Positions 34,784 through 43,424 of a stretch of DNA of 64,000 nt are shown piece after piece (within the stretch, counting starts at the first letter, position 1; each line of letters starts with the position of its first letter). The stretch covers positions 37,148 to 101,147 of the forward strand of contig DAOQSN010000017.1 in assembly GCA_035356615.1 (NCBI GenBank), written 5' to 3'. The notes under the pieces were generated by a model. That model searched no databases, had not been told where the DNA came from, and saw only the letters and a list, made by a program, of their open reading frames with translations. Position numbers and translations under genes: made by a program. The stretch is from JAKQDH01 sp029558835 (GTDB lineage Bacteria > Planctomycetota > Phycisphaerae > UBA1845).

Positions 34784-35798
34784 AGAGGCAGACGCCGCAT
34801 ACCCGATTCTGAGTCGATGTGACAAGCCGGCGCCTGCGCGTTCGTTTCCCCCGACACCGCGGCAACCCCCGACCGTTGTGTGAAGGCTACCGCGCCGCGC
34901 GGTCGGCCGCAAGCCCCCCAACGAACTGTGGAGATGGTCATGTGGTCATACGTGTGGTCGAGCGGCACGCATCCAACCGTCCCGCCTACACCCTACGTGT
35001 GTAAGCGGCAGCGGGCCGCGCTGGTCCGCACCCGCCGGACGGCGCGCCGGCCGCACAGCGAAGGCCATCGTTGGCACCGACTTGTCGGGAAGATGCCGAT
35101 GATGAGTCGCCGCGACGTTGTCGACCCCACCGGTCCGGGCTGTCTCCAGCCCGAGCAGTGTCGGACCGGGGTCGCTGCCAATCTCGCGGCGGGAGTACTC
35201 CGCACGCGCGAGCGGCGACGAGCCGCCACCGCGCCACCGAGCAGCGGCCCGCCGTGCGGTGCCCAGTGCACGTGGGCACACCACGTCTGCTGAAACCACA
35301 TCTTCAGTGAGATGGACGCCCTGGTGGCGCCAAGATGCACCCACCGGGCCCAGCGACCGGCAGCCCGGGTTCAGTCGCACTGTAACGGCCGGCTTTTCTC
35401 GACGCCCCGGGGCGGGGTCTGTGGCAGTCGGCGAGCGCTAGGCGCGTTATATAGCGGGACGGTTCGAGGCGGCGGTGGACGTGGACTGGGAGGCGCGTGC
35501 AACACGAGAGACCCGCGACGACGGCCCGGGACGTGCGTGAGGAACGGTGCCAGCTCGGTGCCGGTCCGGGTCGGATGTGCGGTCGCCGCAGAGCATGGCG
35601 GCGCTGCGCTTGGCCATGCCACCCCATCGAAGTGCCCACTCGCTGCCGCTCGGGCTCGGACGGCGCCCGCAGAGCATGGCGGCGCTGCGCTTGGCCATGC
35701 CACCCCGTCGGAGTGTCCGGTCGCTTCCGCTCGGGCGCCCGAAGCAGGACGCAACAACGAGGGCGGGTGTGTTATGATGCGGGCGGTGAGGTGACGCG
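34784..35798. other. Intergenic region with two 81-bp tandem units
   Basis: About 1 kb without a convincing gene. A possible minus-strand promoter for the CHAT gene lies at 34796-34825 (TTGTCA, 18 bp, TATGCG). The only clear structure is a pair of 81-bp direct units at 35588-35750 beginning GCAGAGCATGGCGGCGCTGC; the first 38 bp of each are identical and are an inverted copy of the interspersed repeat at 13667 and 42767. Confidence 0.5.
35588..35706 (-). repeat. Two inverted partial copies of the interspersed GGGTGGC-type repeat
   Basis: 38-bp identical blocks at 35588-35625 and 35669-35706, 81 bp apart, each the reverse complement of the first block of the 13667 and 42767 copies. Confidence 0.75.
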
Positions 35799-35875
35799 AT
35801 GATTATGGTACACATCATCTTTCAGGCACACATCGATCCGGTGTGGATGTGGGGTTGGTCGACGGGGCCGCACAC
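35799..35875 (+). pseudogene. 5' stub resembling a GH38 alpha-mannosidase
   Basis: From the ATG at 35799: MIMVHIIFQAHIDPVWMWGW. The HxDPVW motif followed by Trp is the N-terminal zinc-binding signature of glycoside hydrolase family 38 enzymes. After ~25 codons similarity vanishes, and 37 bp later the MITE-like inverted repeat begins. The upstream GTTATGAT could be a -10 element. Only the start of the gene is left, a third case in this window of a retained 5' end. The match is short, so it is a moderate-confidence call. Confidence 0.5.
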
Positions 35876-35911
35876 GAGCCCGGGGCCCAACCCCTGGCTG
35901 TGGTGGGCGCT

Positions 35912-36024
35912 TAGCAGCCTGTTGAAGAACCCCCGCCTAGCGCCGGGACCCTCAGTGACCCGTGTGCCAGGGGCGTTCTGCGTCGGTCGCGGGGGGCCGA
36001 CGCTACTTCTTCAACGGGCTGTTA
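35912..36024. mobile_element. MITE-like element with ~18-bp terminal inverted repeats
   Basis: Left end TAGCAGCCTGTTGAAGAA (35912-35929), right end TTCTTCAACGGGCTGTTA (36007-36024): 16 of 18 bases pair as inverted repeats. 113 bp total, no coding capacity, and an internal GTCGG...GGGGGCCGACGCTAC hairpin block that also occurs at 28725-28745. The size and structure fit a miniature inverted-repeat element; no target-site duplication was established. Confidence 0.55.
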
Positions 36025-36040
36025 GGCACAAGAGTGCGTT

Positions 36041-36904
36041 TCAAAGCAGCGTCCGCGTGGCCTCCGCCAGCCGGGCCGGGTCGAAGCGTACGAGCGCCAG
36101 CTCCGGTCCGTCGTGCGCGGCCGTGAACATCCACGTCCTTCCCAGTTGCTCCCGCCAGGTGCCGCATAGCCGCGCCGACTCGTGGATGTGCCCGTGCAGA
36201 GTGAGCAGCGGCTGACGGGTCTCGATGAACCGCGTCATCGCCACACTCCCGACGTGCACGTCGACCGGAGCGTGGTCAATCACCCTGCCGTCCAGGGCCG
36301 CGCGGTCCAGGCTCGTGCGGTAGGGGGGGCCGTGGAGCAGAAAGACCGCGTGTCCAAGGTCGTCCAGGTCCGCGAGGTTCACCAGATCTGCGGCAATCGT
36401 GGCCGCTCGCAACTGGGATTCCGTTACCGCCACGCTGTGATACCCGGCCTCGGGTGGCACGCAGCCGGGGTCTACGTAGCGCGACACGTCGTAGCGTTCC
36501 CAGTCCTTTAACAGGAACGGCGTGGGCGGCACGAAGCTGTACCCGAATACGTGATAATCGCCGACGCTCACCCGGCGAAAATGAATGTACTCCCAGAGAC
36601 CGTCGGCGGCCGCCTCCAGCAACGAAGCCTCAGCGCTCCGGCCATCGTCGTTCCCGAGGATCACCAGCACGCGCGGGTACGCGCCGCCGAGGACCTCTCG
36701 CACCCGAGCGAAGCCGGCCGCCAGGAAATCGTGAATGTAATCGTCGCCGTCCCCGGTCGTTGAATGGCTCGACGCGAACGCGTGCGGCAGCAAATCGCCG
36801 CCGAGCAGCAGCACCTCGGGCTGCTCGGCCGCCACCGCCTCCCAGAGCTTGCGATAGCGCTCCGCGCGTCCGTGCAGATCAGAGACGAAGAACCAGTTGC
36901 TCAT
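36041..36904 (-). CDS. Calcineurin-like metallophosphoesterase
   Basis: 287 residues with the five metal-binding blocks of the family in order: FVSDLHG (residues ~6-12), LLGGDLLPH (~33-41), ILGNDDG (~82-88), LLHGPP (~188-193) and LHGHIHES (~235-242). The two-metal site hydrolyses phosphomono- or diesters; substrate unknown. No signal peptide or membrane helix, so cytoplasmic. It stands alone between a MITE-like element (16 bp past its stop) and a gene-poor region. The spacer DDYIHDFLAAGFARVRE between the second and third blocks is longer than in minimal family members. Confidence 0.88.
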   Translation of the reverse strand: MSNWFFVSDLHGRAERYRKLWEAVAAEQPEVLLLGGDLLPHAFASSHSTTGDGDDYIHDFLAAGFARVREVLGGAYPRVLVILGNDDGRSAEASLLEAAADGLWEYIHFRRVSVGDYHVFGYSFVPPTPFLLKDWERYDVSRYVDPGCVPPEAGYHSVAVTESQLRAATIAADLVNLADLDDLGHAVFLLHGPPYRTSLDRAALDGRVIDHAPVDVHVGSVAMTRFIETRQPLLTLHGHIHESARLCGTWREQLGRTWMFTAAHDGPELALVRFDPARLAEATRTLL

Positions 36905-37489
36905 GCGCCCGCCTCAGTGGTGGCACGTCGTCCGCCGCCGCTGCCCGACGCGCAGCGTTCTCTCCGTACGCGTCTCCGCAGCCCTCGTGCGCCGGGCAGT
37001 ATAGCCGCGGCTCCGGGCGCCTGTCGTCCGGATGCGGCACGCCGTCTCCAGAACGAGCTCGGCATCGTAATGACGCCGGTCCCGGCCGTGGGAGTATAGC
37101 TCTCGGCCATCGGTCCCGGCCGTTTGGTACGCAAGGCACCCCGTTCCGGTGCAGGTCCTCGACGTGGACGCCGCGCGATCGCGCTCGCTACCACATGTGG
37201 GGCGGGTTCCACCGGCCGTGTCGGGTTCGGCCATGTCGGGATTGGCCCTCGCGGCGGGCAGAGCCCGCCCTGCGTCCGGATCGTGTCCGCGTATACGACC
37301 CGCGCAGGGTGGGTTCCACGCGCCACGCCGACCAGTGGCAACGCCGAGCCCGCTCGGCGGGCGCGAGCCGCAGAGCTCCGGTGGCACTCAGCGCTGGCAG
37401 ACCGACGTGTGCGGCAATCGCTGATGGATTCCAGTGATACTGTAGGTGCTGGTTTTGGGGGAAGCAGTACTGCCGCATCCAAGCGCGTA
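36905..37489. other. Intergenic region, no gene seen
   Basis: About 585 bp of GC-rich sequence with small hairpins (GGCGGGCAGAGCCCGCC at 37253-37269) and only Arg/Pro-rich chance frames on both strands. Confidence 0.5.
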
Positions 37490-37519
37490 TTGACTGAATG
37501 GCGCAGGGCGCCTTAGAGT
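37490..37519 (+). promoter_or_regulatory. Sigma-70-like promoter for the first shared-module secreted protein
   Basis: TTGACT (37490-37495), 18-bp spacer, TAGAGT (37514-37519). Predicts a ~190-nt 5' leader before the ATG at 37719. Confidence 0.5.
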
Positions 37520-37718
37520 TGCAGCTTGTATGCGCGGGGCCACGTCCGATCCGGGCCCCGGCATCAACGGCGCGGACGAGGTCGACTCGGAGGCCGCCGT
37601 GGCGCGGGGGGCTCCGGGGTCGAAGACGCAATCTCACACGCACGCGGAAGCGCGAGAGGGATGGCCGCTTGTGGCTGCGCGCGTGGCGCTGCATGTCGCA
37701 CATGAAGGAGGCGCATCG

Positions 37719-39728
37719 ATGAAGACTATGTGGTGGGGAATCAAGGTGTGTGGAGCGCTGCTGCTGAGCAGCGGACTTCTGTACGCCAGCGCTCCGCCTG
37801 ACGCGAACGTCGCGGACAGAGTGGACTTGGCGCGCGCGGCACGACCAGCAAGCACGGACAACGGCACGCCGGGCGCCGGACTCGACGGGCTTGCATCCGA
37901 GGTGGCGGGCCAGCTTGGCGACGCAATGCAGGGGAGCCCGCTTGCCGGAGGTGACCGTGGCGTCTTCTATGACAATGGTCCGCTGGTTACGCATCCCGGC
38001 GGCGGTTGTGGTGGCGACATCAGCCAGCTGCAAACGGGTCTGGGTCTGAACATCATTGGTTTCGGCGCTGACATCGCCAACGGGATCCACTTGGCCGACG
38101 ACTTCACGTTGACCGAGAGCCGCGTGTTGGGCACGGCCACGTTCTTTGTGTACGAGACCGGCGCGCCCGCGCCGACAATCACTGGTGTGTACGTCCAGAT
38201 CTGGGATGGGCCACCGAACGCAGGCGGTAGCGTCATCTGGGGCAACATGGCAACCAACCGGCTGGTACCGCCTGTGACGTTCTCGGGAATCTACCGGTCG
38301 CCACCTACGATCGACTGTACGCGTCAGATTCAGGTGGTGGTGGCCGACCTGGGAGGGGTCATCCTGGGACCGGGTACGTACTGGGTGGAGATGAGTCTCA
38401 CGGGGAGCGCCGTGTACACCGGTCCGTGGGTTCCGCCCGTGACCATCCTGGGGCAAACGGGCAAGCCGGGCGCTAATGCGCTGCAGTGGCTTTCGGACCA
38501 TTGGGCCGCGGTGATTGACGACGGCCAGGCACAGGCCCCGCAGGATCTTCCGTTCCTGATCAGCAGCGGCGTCGCGCCCACGCAGCGCGCGAGCACCTCT
38601 GAGAAGGGCAGCCTGATCGTGTACCCGAAGGTGGAGTTGCGGTGGCAGGCGGGCACGGGGAACCTGAAGCAGGATACGTTCATTGATTTGACCAATGACT
38701 ACCCCGCGTCGGTGGCCGTGCAGTTGTATTTCGTCAACGGTGATCCGCCGGCCCCGGCCGTCTACAATGGTGCCACGCTGGTCGAGCGAGCCCATCCCGG
38801 CTACAACTGGGTGGGCAACGCAATCTGGCTGAGCAATGTCAATCACCAGGACGAGCCGGCATTCTGGTCCGCTTTCACCGGCCAGGAGAAGGGTGTGGAG
38901 TCGTTCACGGTGCTCGACCCGCCGTCCGGGCCGTTCAACCCCGCGGATCCCAGCACCTGGCCCGGCCGGCCGGCGGACGACGGCAGCGGGGATCGCGTGT
39001 TGCGCGGTTTTGTACTGGCCTGGGCAGTCAACGAACTTGCCGAGGAGATCTGCTGGAACCACCTGAGCGGCGATGCCCTGCTGATTGACTACCTCGACAC
39101 CATGGCGTGGGAATACAACGCCTGGGCATTCGCGGCGCTGGTCGACGTGCCCCAGGGTGACCCGACGGGTACACCTGGCGAACTAAGCCTGGACGGCATC
39201 GAGTACGAGGCCTGTCCCAGCATGCTCCTGCTGGACTTCTACGCCTCGGGCACACACGCTCTGAGCGGCGGCAATAACGTGGATGTCACCGGTGACACCG
39301 ACCTGACGCTGCTGCCCATGTTGATCGATGAGCGTCAGGATACACTGGGCCCCGTACTCACCAAGGCCAAGTTCGATATCTGGAACCAGAACGAGGTCAA
39401 GTTCTCCAACACGACTCGTTGCCTTACGCTGTGGGACCAGCAGTTGCTGAGCCTGTACGGCGTGCCCAACCACTTCCTGCGACAGTACCTGCAGACCAAC
39501 AAGGGCAAGGCGCGGATTGACGGCGTGGCCAGCGCGGCCGTGTGCGGTCCCGGCAGCGTGAGCGCTCCGCTGCTGGCTGTGGCCGCCAAGGTCCTGACCT
39601 TCGTCAACCAGGGCGTGACGGACTACGAGACGGCCGGCCTTACCCCCGTGGGCATGGGCTACGAGCTGGGAGCCATCCTCTACGACCCCGATCCCAACTC
39701 GATTCCGCCGGAGGCCCCCGCGCCGTAG
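37719..39728 (+). CDS. Secreted protein with ~365-residue C-terminal module shared with the next gene (paralogue 1)
   Basis: 669 residues from the ATG at 37719, preceded by AAGGAGG at 8 bp; the longer frame from 37530 is rejected. Signal peptide MKTMWWGIKVCGALLLSSGL. Residues ~80-285 form a beta-sandwich-like region (VFYDNGPLVTHPGGGCGGDI ... GVYVQIWDGPPN ... TYWVEMSL). From ~290 (EKGSLIVYPKVELRW) to the end the sequence is closely homologous to the following gene: VDLTNDYP-type block, NGDPPAPAVYNGATLVER, PGYNW, FNPADPSTWPGRPADDGSGD, VLRGFVLAWAV, IWNQNEVKFSN, FLRQYLQTNKGKARIDG. No enzyme motif was recognised; the function of the module is unknown. The end lacks an anchor. Expressed from its own promoter and followed by a strong terminator. 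Confidence 0.8.
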   Translation: MKTMWWGIKVCGALLLSSGLLYASAPPDANVADRVDLARAARPASTDNGTPGAGLDGLASEVAGQLGDAMQGSPLAGGDRGVFYDNGPLVTHPGGGCGGDISQLQTGLGLNIIGFGADIANGIHLADDFTLTESRVLGTATFFVYETGAPAPTITGVYVQIWDGPPNAGGSVIWGNMATNRLVPPVTFSGIYRSPPTIDCTRQIQVVVADLGGVILGPGTYWVEMSLTGSAVYTGPWVPPVTILGQTGKPGANALQWLSDHWAAVIDDGQAQAPQDLPFLISSGVAPTQRASTSEKGSLIVYPKVELRWQAGTGNLKQDTFIDLTNDYPASVAVQLYFVNGDPPAPAVYNGATLVERAHPGYNWVGNAIWLSNVNHQDEPAFWSAFTGQEKGVESFTVLDPPSGPFNPADPSTWPGRPADDGSGDRVLRGFVLAWAVNELAEEICWNHLSGDALLIDYLDTMAWEYNAWAFAALVDVPQGDPTGTPGELSLDGIEYEACPSMLLLDFYASGTHALSGGNNVDVTGDTDLTLLPMLIDERQDTLGPVLTKAKFDIWNQNEVKFSNTTRCLTLWDQQLLSLYGVPNHFLRQYLQTNKGKARIDGVASAAVCGPGSVSAPLLAVAAKVLTFVNQGVTDYETAGLTPVGMGYELGAILYDPDPNSIPPEAPAP

Positions 39729-39834
39729 GGCTTACGGGCTGGAAGGCACGGGGTTCGCGGGCCTGCGGCCGGTGAGTCCGACCGCCGCTCACAGCATGGG
39801 CACGGGGGCCCGGGGGCGCAAGCCCAACGGCAAA

Positions 39835-39868
39835 GGGGGGCGCCGCTACAGCGGCGCCCCCCGCTTTT
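39835..39868 (+). terminator. Rho-independent terminator after paralogue 1
   Basis: Perfect 12-bp stem GGGGGGCGCCGC / GCGGCGCCCCCC with TACA loop, followed by GCTTTT. 107 bp after the stop codon. Confidence 0.8.
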
Positions 39869-40040
39869 GGGAGCGGGCAGCCCTTTGCGAAGTCACTGGT
39901 GAGCCCGTCTCGGTACGGCGGTCGCCCAACGGGGGGCACGCGTATTCGTTGCGGTCAATAGCTGATATGGACTATAAAGTGCAGCATGTCTGTAGTTCTG
40001 CATAGGCTTTTTCCAGTTGATCCGATTATGGGAATGTGGA

Positions 40041-40070
40041 TTGACTTTCAGATGTTGGGTTCGATAAAAT
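40041..40070 (+). promoter_or_regulatory. Sigma-70-like promoter for the second shared-module secreted protein
   Basis: TTGACT (40041-40046), 18-bp spacer, TAAAAT (40065-40070), in a locally A/T-rich pocket of otherwise GC-rich DNA. Predicts a ~345-nt leader before the ATG at 40421. Confidence 0.6.
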
Positions 40071-40420
40071 GCAGCCCAGGCGCTCCGTGGTTTTAGGACG
40101 TAGTAACCCGGAGTTGGCACTGAGCGTCGGTCAGCGGAGGAACGGGAAGAAGTGAGGCGTGGCGGTGCTGCCGGCAGAGCAGCCCCAACCAAGCGAACGT
40201 TCGCGCAGGTCCGCCGGTCGATGAGTCGTGATGAAGGAACATCTCGAGGGGCGGCGCCCCGCAGCCGGTAACCGACGGTACTCGGGGAGCATGAGGCAAC
40301 GGGGCGTGACGCACGGTGCCGACCACCAGCGCGGCGCGCAGGCAGACGCGACGCGCGGGACTGGTGCATCCAGCGGAGCGGGCGACGGGAAGCGAGATTT
40401 GGCGTTCGGGAGAGAAGGCA

Positions 40421-42529
40421 ATGACACGCACGATTGGGATCGTAGGGTTGACTTTGGCCGCGATGGTCCTGGTGGGCGGCGCGCCGGCGCAGGGCGTGCT
40501 GGTGACATTCGAGGAAGGCGTCGGGAATGACGGCGGCATCATCAACACCCAGTACTCGGGGATCACGTTCCAGAGCGCGACCTCGGGGTTCCCCTGGTAC
40601 TACTCCGATGTGACGACGGGCAACTACAACGCTTCGTCCTGGCCGACAGGCCAGAGTTGGGGCACGGGCAACTACTGGATTAACGAATTCGCCGCCGCCT
40701 GGACCTCGGTGGCCGGCGATGACGGGAAAATCGCGTTCGACAACCAGGACGCCACGTTCGTCCAGATCAACTACAGCTCGTACTCAGCCTTCTACCTGGA
40801 GGCCTACAACGCCGGCGACGTACTCCTGGACACCGACATGGGGCCTGCGAACTTGCGGTTCCTGCACGGCAATGGAGGCGGCCCGGGCACGGTGCGCGTG
40901 GACGCGCCACCGGGGGAGACGATTGCCTACGTTCTCGTGCACGACTCCGGCAATTACTGGATTGTGGATAACGTCCTGACGGACGCCACCGGCATCCAGA
41001 CGCCGGCTGATTTGCAGATCGTGAAGTTCCTCGACGCGAACGGCAACGGCGCCCTCGACGGCGGTGAGGGGTTGGCCGGCGGCTGGCAGTTCCACGTTAC
41101 GGGGCCCTGCGGCTTCGATACGACAGTCACGACCGGTGCCAGCGGGACCGTCTCCTTGGACAGTCTGATGGGCGGTGAATATACGATCACCGAGATCACC
41201 CAGGCGGGGTGCCAGGTGACGACGCCGAATCCGCAAGTCATCGCGATTGGGGACCAGAGCGGCACGGCCGTTGTGCAGTTCGGAAACAACTGCTCGCCGG
41301 CGCCCGCCACGCGTGGGGGGACGTCTCAGAAGGGCAGCTTGGTGGTCTTCCCGAAGGTGGAGTTGCGGTGGGACGCGGCCACGGGGAACCTGATCCAGGA
41401 TACCTTCGTCGATCTGACCAATGACTACCCCGGGCTGGTGTTGGTGCTGATGTACTTCGTGAACGGCGATCCGCCGGCGCCGGCCGTCTACGATGGCGCT
41501 ACCCTCCTCGAACGCGAGCACCCCGGCTACAACTGGGTGGATAACGAAATCACGTTGACAGGCAACGAGCCGGCGTTCTGGTCCGCGTTAACGGGCCTGG
41601 AGAAGGGCGTCTCGCCGTTCACGGTGCTCGATCCGCCGGCGGGGCCGTTCAACCCGGCCGATCCGAACACTTGGCCTGGTCGGCCGGCGAATGACGGCAG
41701 TGGGGACCGCGTGCTGCGCGGCTTCGTGCTGGCCTGGGCGGTCAACGCGGACGGCGTCGAAATCCGCTGGAACCACCTGAAGGGCGATGCGCTCGTGCTT
41801 GACTACGACGACACGCTGGCCTGGGAGTACAACGCTTGGGCATTCCAGGCGGTTACCTGCGCCGCGCACGGTGAGCCGACCGGCTCGCCGGGTGAGCTGC
41901 TCCTGGACGGTATCGAATACGATGCCTGCCCGAGTCTGCTGCTGTTGGACTTCTACGCCTCGGGTTCGCACGCTCTCAGCGGTGGGCACGACGTGGAGGT
42001 CATTAGCGATACCGACCTGACGCTGTTGCCGATGTGGATCGACGTGCGCCAGGACAACGGCGGGCCGGTGACGACCAAGGCGAAGTTCGACATCTGGAAC
42101 CAGAATGAGGTGAAGTTCTCGAACACCGAGCGGTGCATCACGTTCTGGGACCAGCAGTGGCTGAGCTTGTACCAGACGCCGAACCACTTCCTGCGCCAGC
42201 ACTTGCAGACGAACAAGGGCAAGGCGCGGATTGAGGGGATGGCCAGCGCGGTGGTCTGCGGCCAGGAAAGCGTGAATGTCCCGCTGCTGGGCGTGGCCGC
42301 CAAGCTGCTGACGTTCCTGACGGTCGGCCCGGCAGACTATGAAGCTACGGGCCTCACCCCGGTGGGGATGGGCTTCGAGTCAGGCCGCATAACCTACGAC
42401 TTGCAGGAGCCGCCGCCGGAATTGCCCTTGCTGCCCGGCGCCCCTGATACGGATGTAGCTTTCCAGCGGGTCCAGCGCGTGACCCCAACACCTGCCCCGC
42501 TCAGCGGCCGCACAGACCGAGTGCGTTGA
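40421..42529 (+). CDS. Secreted protein with SdrD-B-like domain and the shared C-terminal module (paralogue 2)
   Basis: 702 residues from the ATG at 40421. Signal peptide MTRTIGIVGLTLAAMVLVGG ending APAQG. First domain (~25-185) is a jelly-roll-like region (LVTFEEGVGNDGG, QYSGITF, YWIVDNV). Residues ~190-290 form a prealbumin-like SdrD B-type repeat (LQIVKFLDANGNGALDGGEG, YTITEITQAGCQV). From ~297 (SQKGSLVVFPKVELRW) the module homologous to the preceding gene follows to near the end. The C-terminal tail differs (Pro-rich, then PLSGRTDRVR). No enzymatic motif was seen; extracellular structural or adhesive role is plausible. It appears to be a duplicate whose N-terminal half was exchanged. Confidence 0.8.
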   Translation: MTRTIGIVGLTLAAMVLVGGAPAQGVLVTFEEGVGNDGGIINTQYSGITFQSATSGFPWYYSDVTTGNYNASSWPTGQSWGTGNYWINEFAAAWTSVAGDDGKIAFDNQDATFVQINYSSYSAFYLEAYNAGDVLLDTDMGPANLRFLHGNGGGPGTVRVDAPPGETIAYVLVHDSGNYWIVDNVLTDATGIQTPADLQIVKFLDANGNGALDGGEGLAGGWQFHVTGPCGFDTTVTTGASGTVSLDSLMGGEYTITEITQAGCQVTTPNPQVIAIGDQSGTAVVQFGNNCSPAPATRGGTSQKGSLVVFPKVELRWDAATGNLIQDTFVDLTNDYPGLVLVLMYFVNGDPPAPAVYDGATLLEREHPGYNWVDNEITLTGNEPAFWSALTGLEKGVSPFTVLDPPAGPFNPADPNTWPGRPANDGSGDRVLRGFVLAWAVNADGVEIRWNHLKGDALVLDYDDTLAWEYNAWAFQAVTCAAHGEPTGSPGELLLDGIEYDACPSLLLLDFYASGSHALSGGHDVEVISDTDLTLLPMWIDVRQDNGGPVTTKAKFDIWNQNEVKFSNTERCITFWDQQWLSLYQTPNHFLRQHLQTNKGKARIEGMASAVVCGQESVNVPLLGVAAKLLTFLTVGPADYEATGLTPVGMGFESGRITYDLQEPPPELPLLPGAPDTDVAFQRVQRVTPTPAPLSGRTDRVR

Positions 42530-42545
42530 GCCGGCTGTGCCATGA

Positions 42546-42576
42546 CGGGGGCGCCGCGGACGACGCGGCGCCCCCG
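42546..42576 (+). terminator. Hairpin terminator after paralogue 2
   Basis: Perfect 13-bp stem CGGGGGCGCCGCG / CGCGGCGCCCCCG with 5-base loop, 16 bp past the stop; followed by TTGCTTG rather than a clean T-tract. Similar stem sequence to the terminator at 39835, in line with the gene duplication. Confidence 0.65.
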
Positions 42577-42766
42577 TTGCTTGCGCTGGGCGGCCAGGCG
42601 CGGGCGGCGCGGTAGTGAGACGACCCGCGCGCGAACGCCCGCGCCCAACCGCAACTCCGGGCGCGGGAAGCGAGTGCAGGGGTGTACGCAGACAGGTGCC
42701 GGCGGTGCTCGGGTTCGGTCGTAAGTTGAATGGCTCCACACCATGGAGAAACCGATAGCGAGTCCA

Positions 42767-42897
42767 GGGTGGCACGGCCAAGCGCAGCGCCGCCATGCCT
42801 TCGCGCCGACGGGTGGCTGTTGCGACAGCATGCGGGCGTCTTCGGCTTGCGTATGCCACCCTCGCGGTTTCCCGTTGGCGCGGTCCGCTGCACACGG
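42767..42897. repeat. Interspersed ~131-bp intergenic repeat, copy B
   Basis: Same block order as 13667-13800: GGGTGGCACGGCCAAGCGCA, GCCGCCATGC, CTTCGGCTTGCGTATGCCACC, GGTTTCCCGTTGGCGCGGTCC. Non-coding; the remainder of 42577-43225 holds no gene that could be supported. Confidence 0.75.
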
Positions 42898-43225
42898 GCG
42901 TGCGCGCCCGTGCGTCAATTCAGGGTAACGCAGCACCGCGCGGGCTGCGCTTGACACTCGGCGTCAAGGGGAGCACGCCCGCGGTTCGATACCGGCGCGC
43001 CATCGGGAAGCGCAGCTCGGCGCATCCCGAACACACGTCGACCTCGGTCAGCAGCGGGTGAACGCAAGGCACGCACTCCCCGAGGTGACGGCTGCTCCGG
43101 GTTGCATGGCGATCTGCGAGGGACACCCGGCACTCGCATGCGGTGCGTCATCAGCAAAGCGCGAAAGCGTGGCATACACATGGCCAGACACGCTGAACGG
43201 AGGCGCGTTCGCCGTCGATTTCCCG

Positions 43226-43254
43226 TTGCACCCGCTGCGCGATTTCGGTAGGAT
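43226..43254 (+). promoter_or_regulatory. Sigma-70-like promoter for the propeller/dockerin protein gene
   Basis: TTGCAC (43226-43231), 17-bp spacer, TAGGAT (43249-43254). ~165 bp before the ATG at 43425. Confidence 0.5.
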
Positions 43255-43424
43255 GAAGGTATTCGGACAGGGGAGAGCGGGAGACAGGAAGAGGCCTTCC
43301 CTGACATTTCCAGTCTTGGCAACACATTCGGGGCCGCGGGGCGTGAACTCGCGTGGCGGAGCGGGGCGGTTGTGGCGTGCGCCTGCCTGGGCGCAGCACA
43401 GTCGAAAGGAAGGAGTATTGGCGC

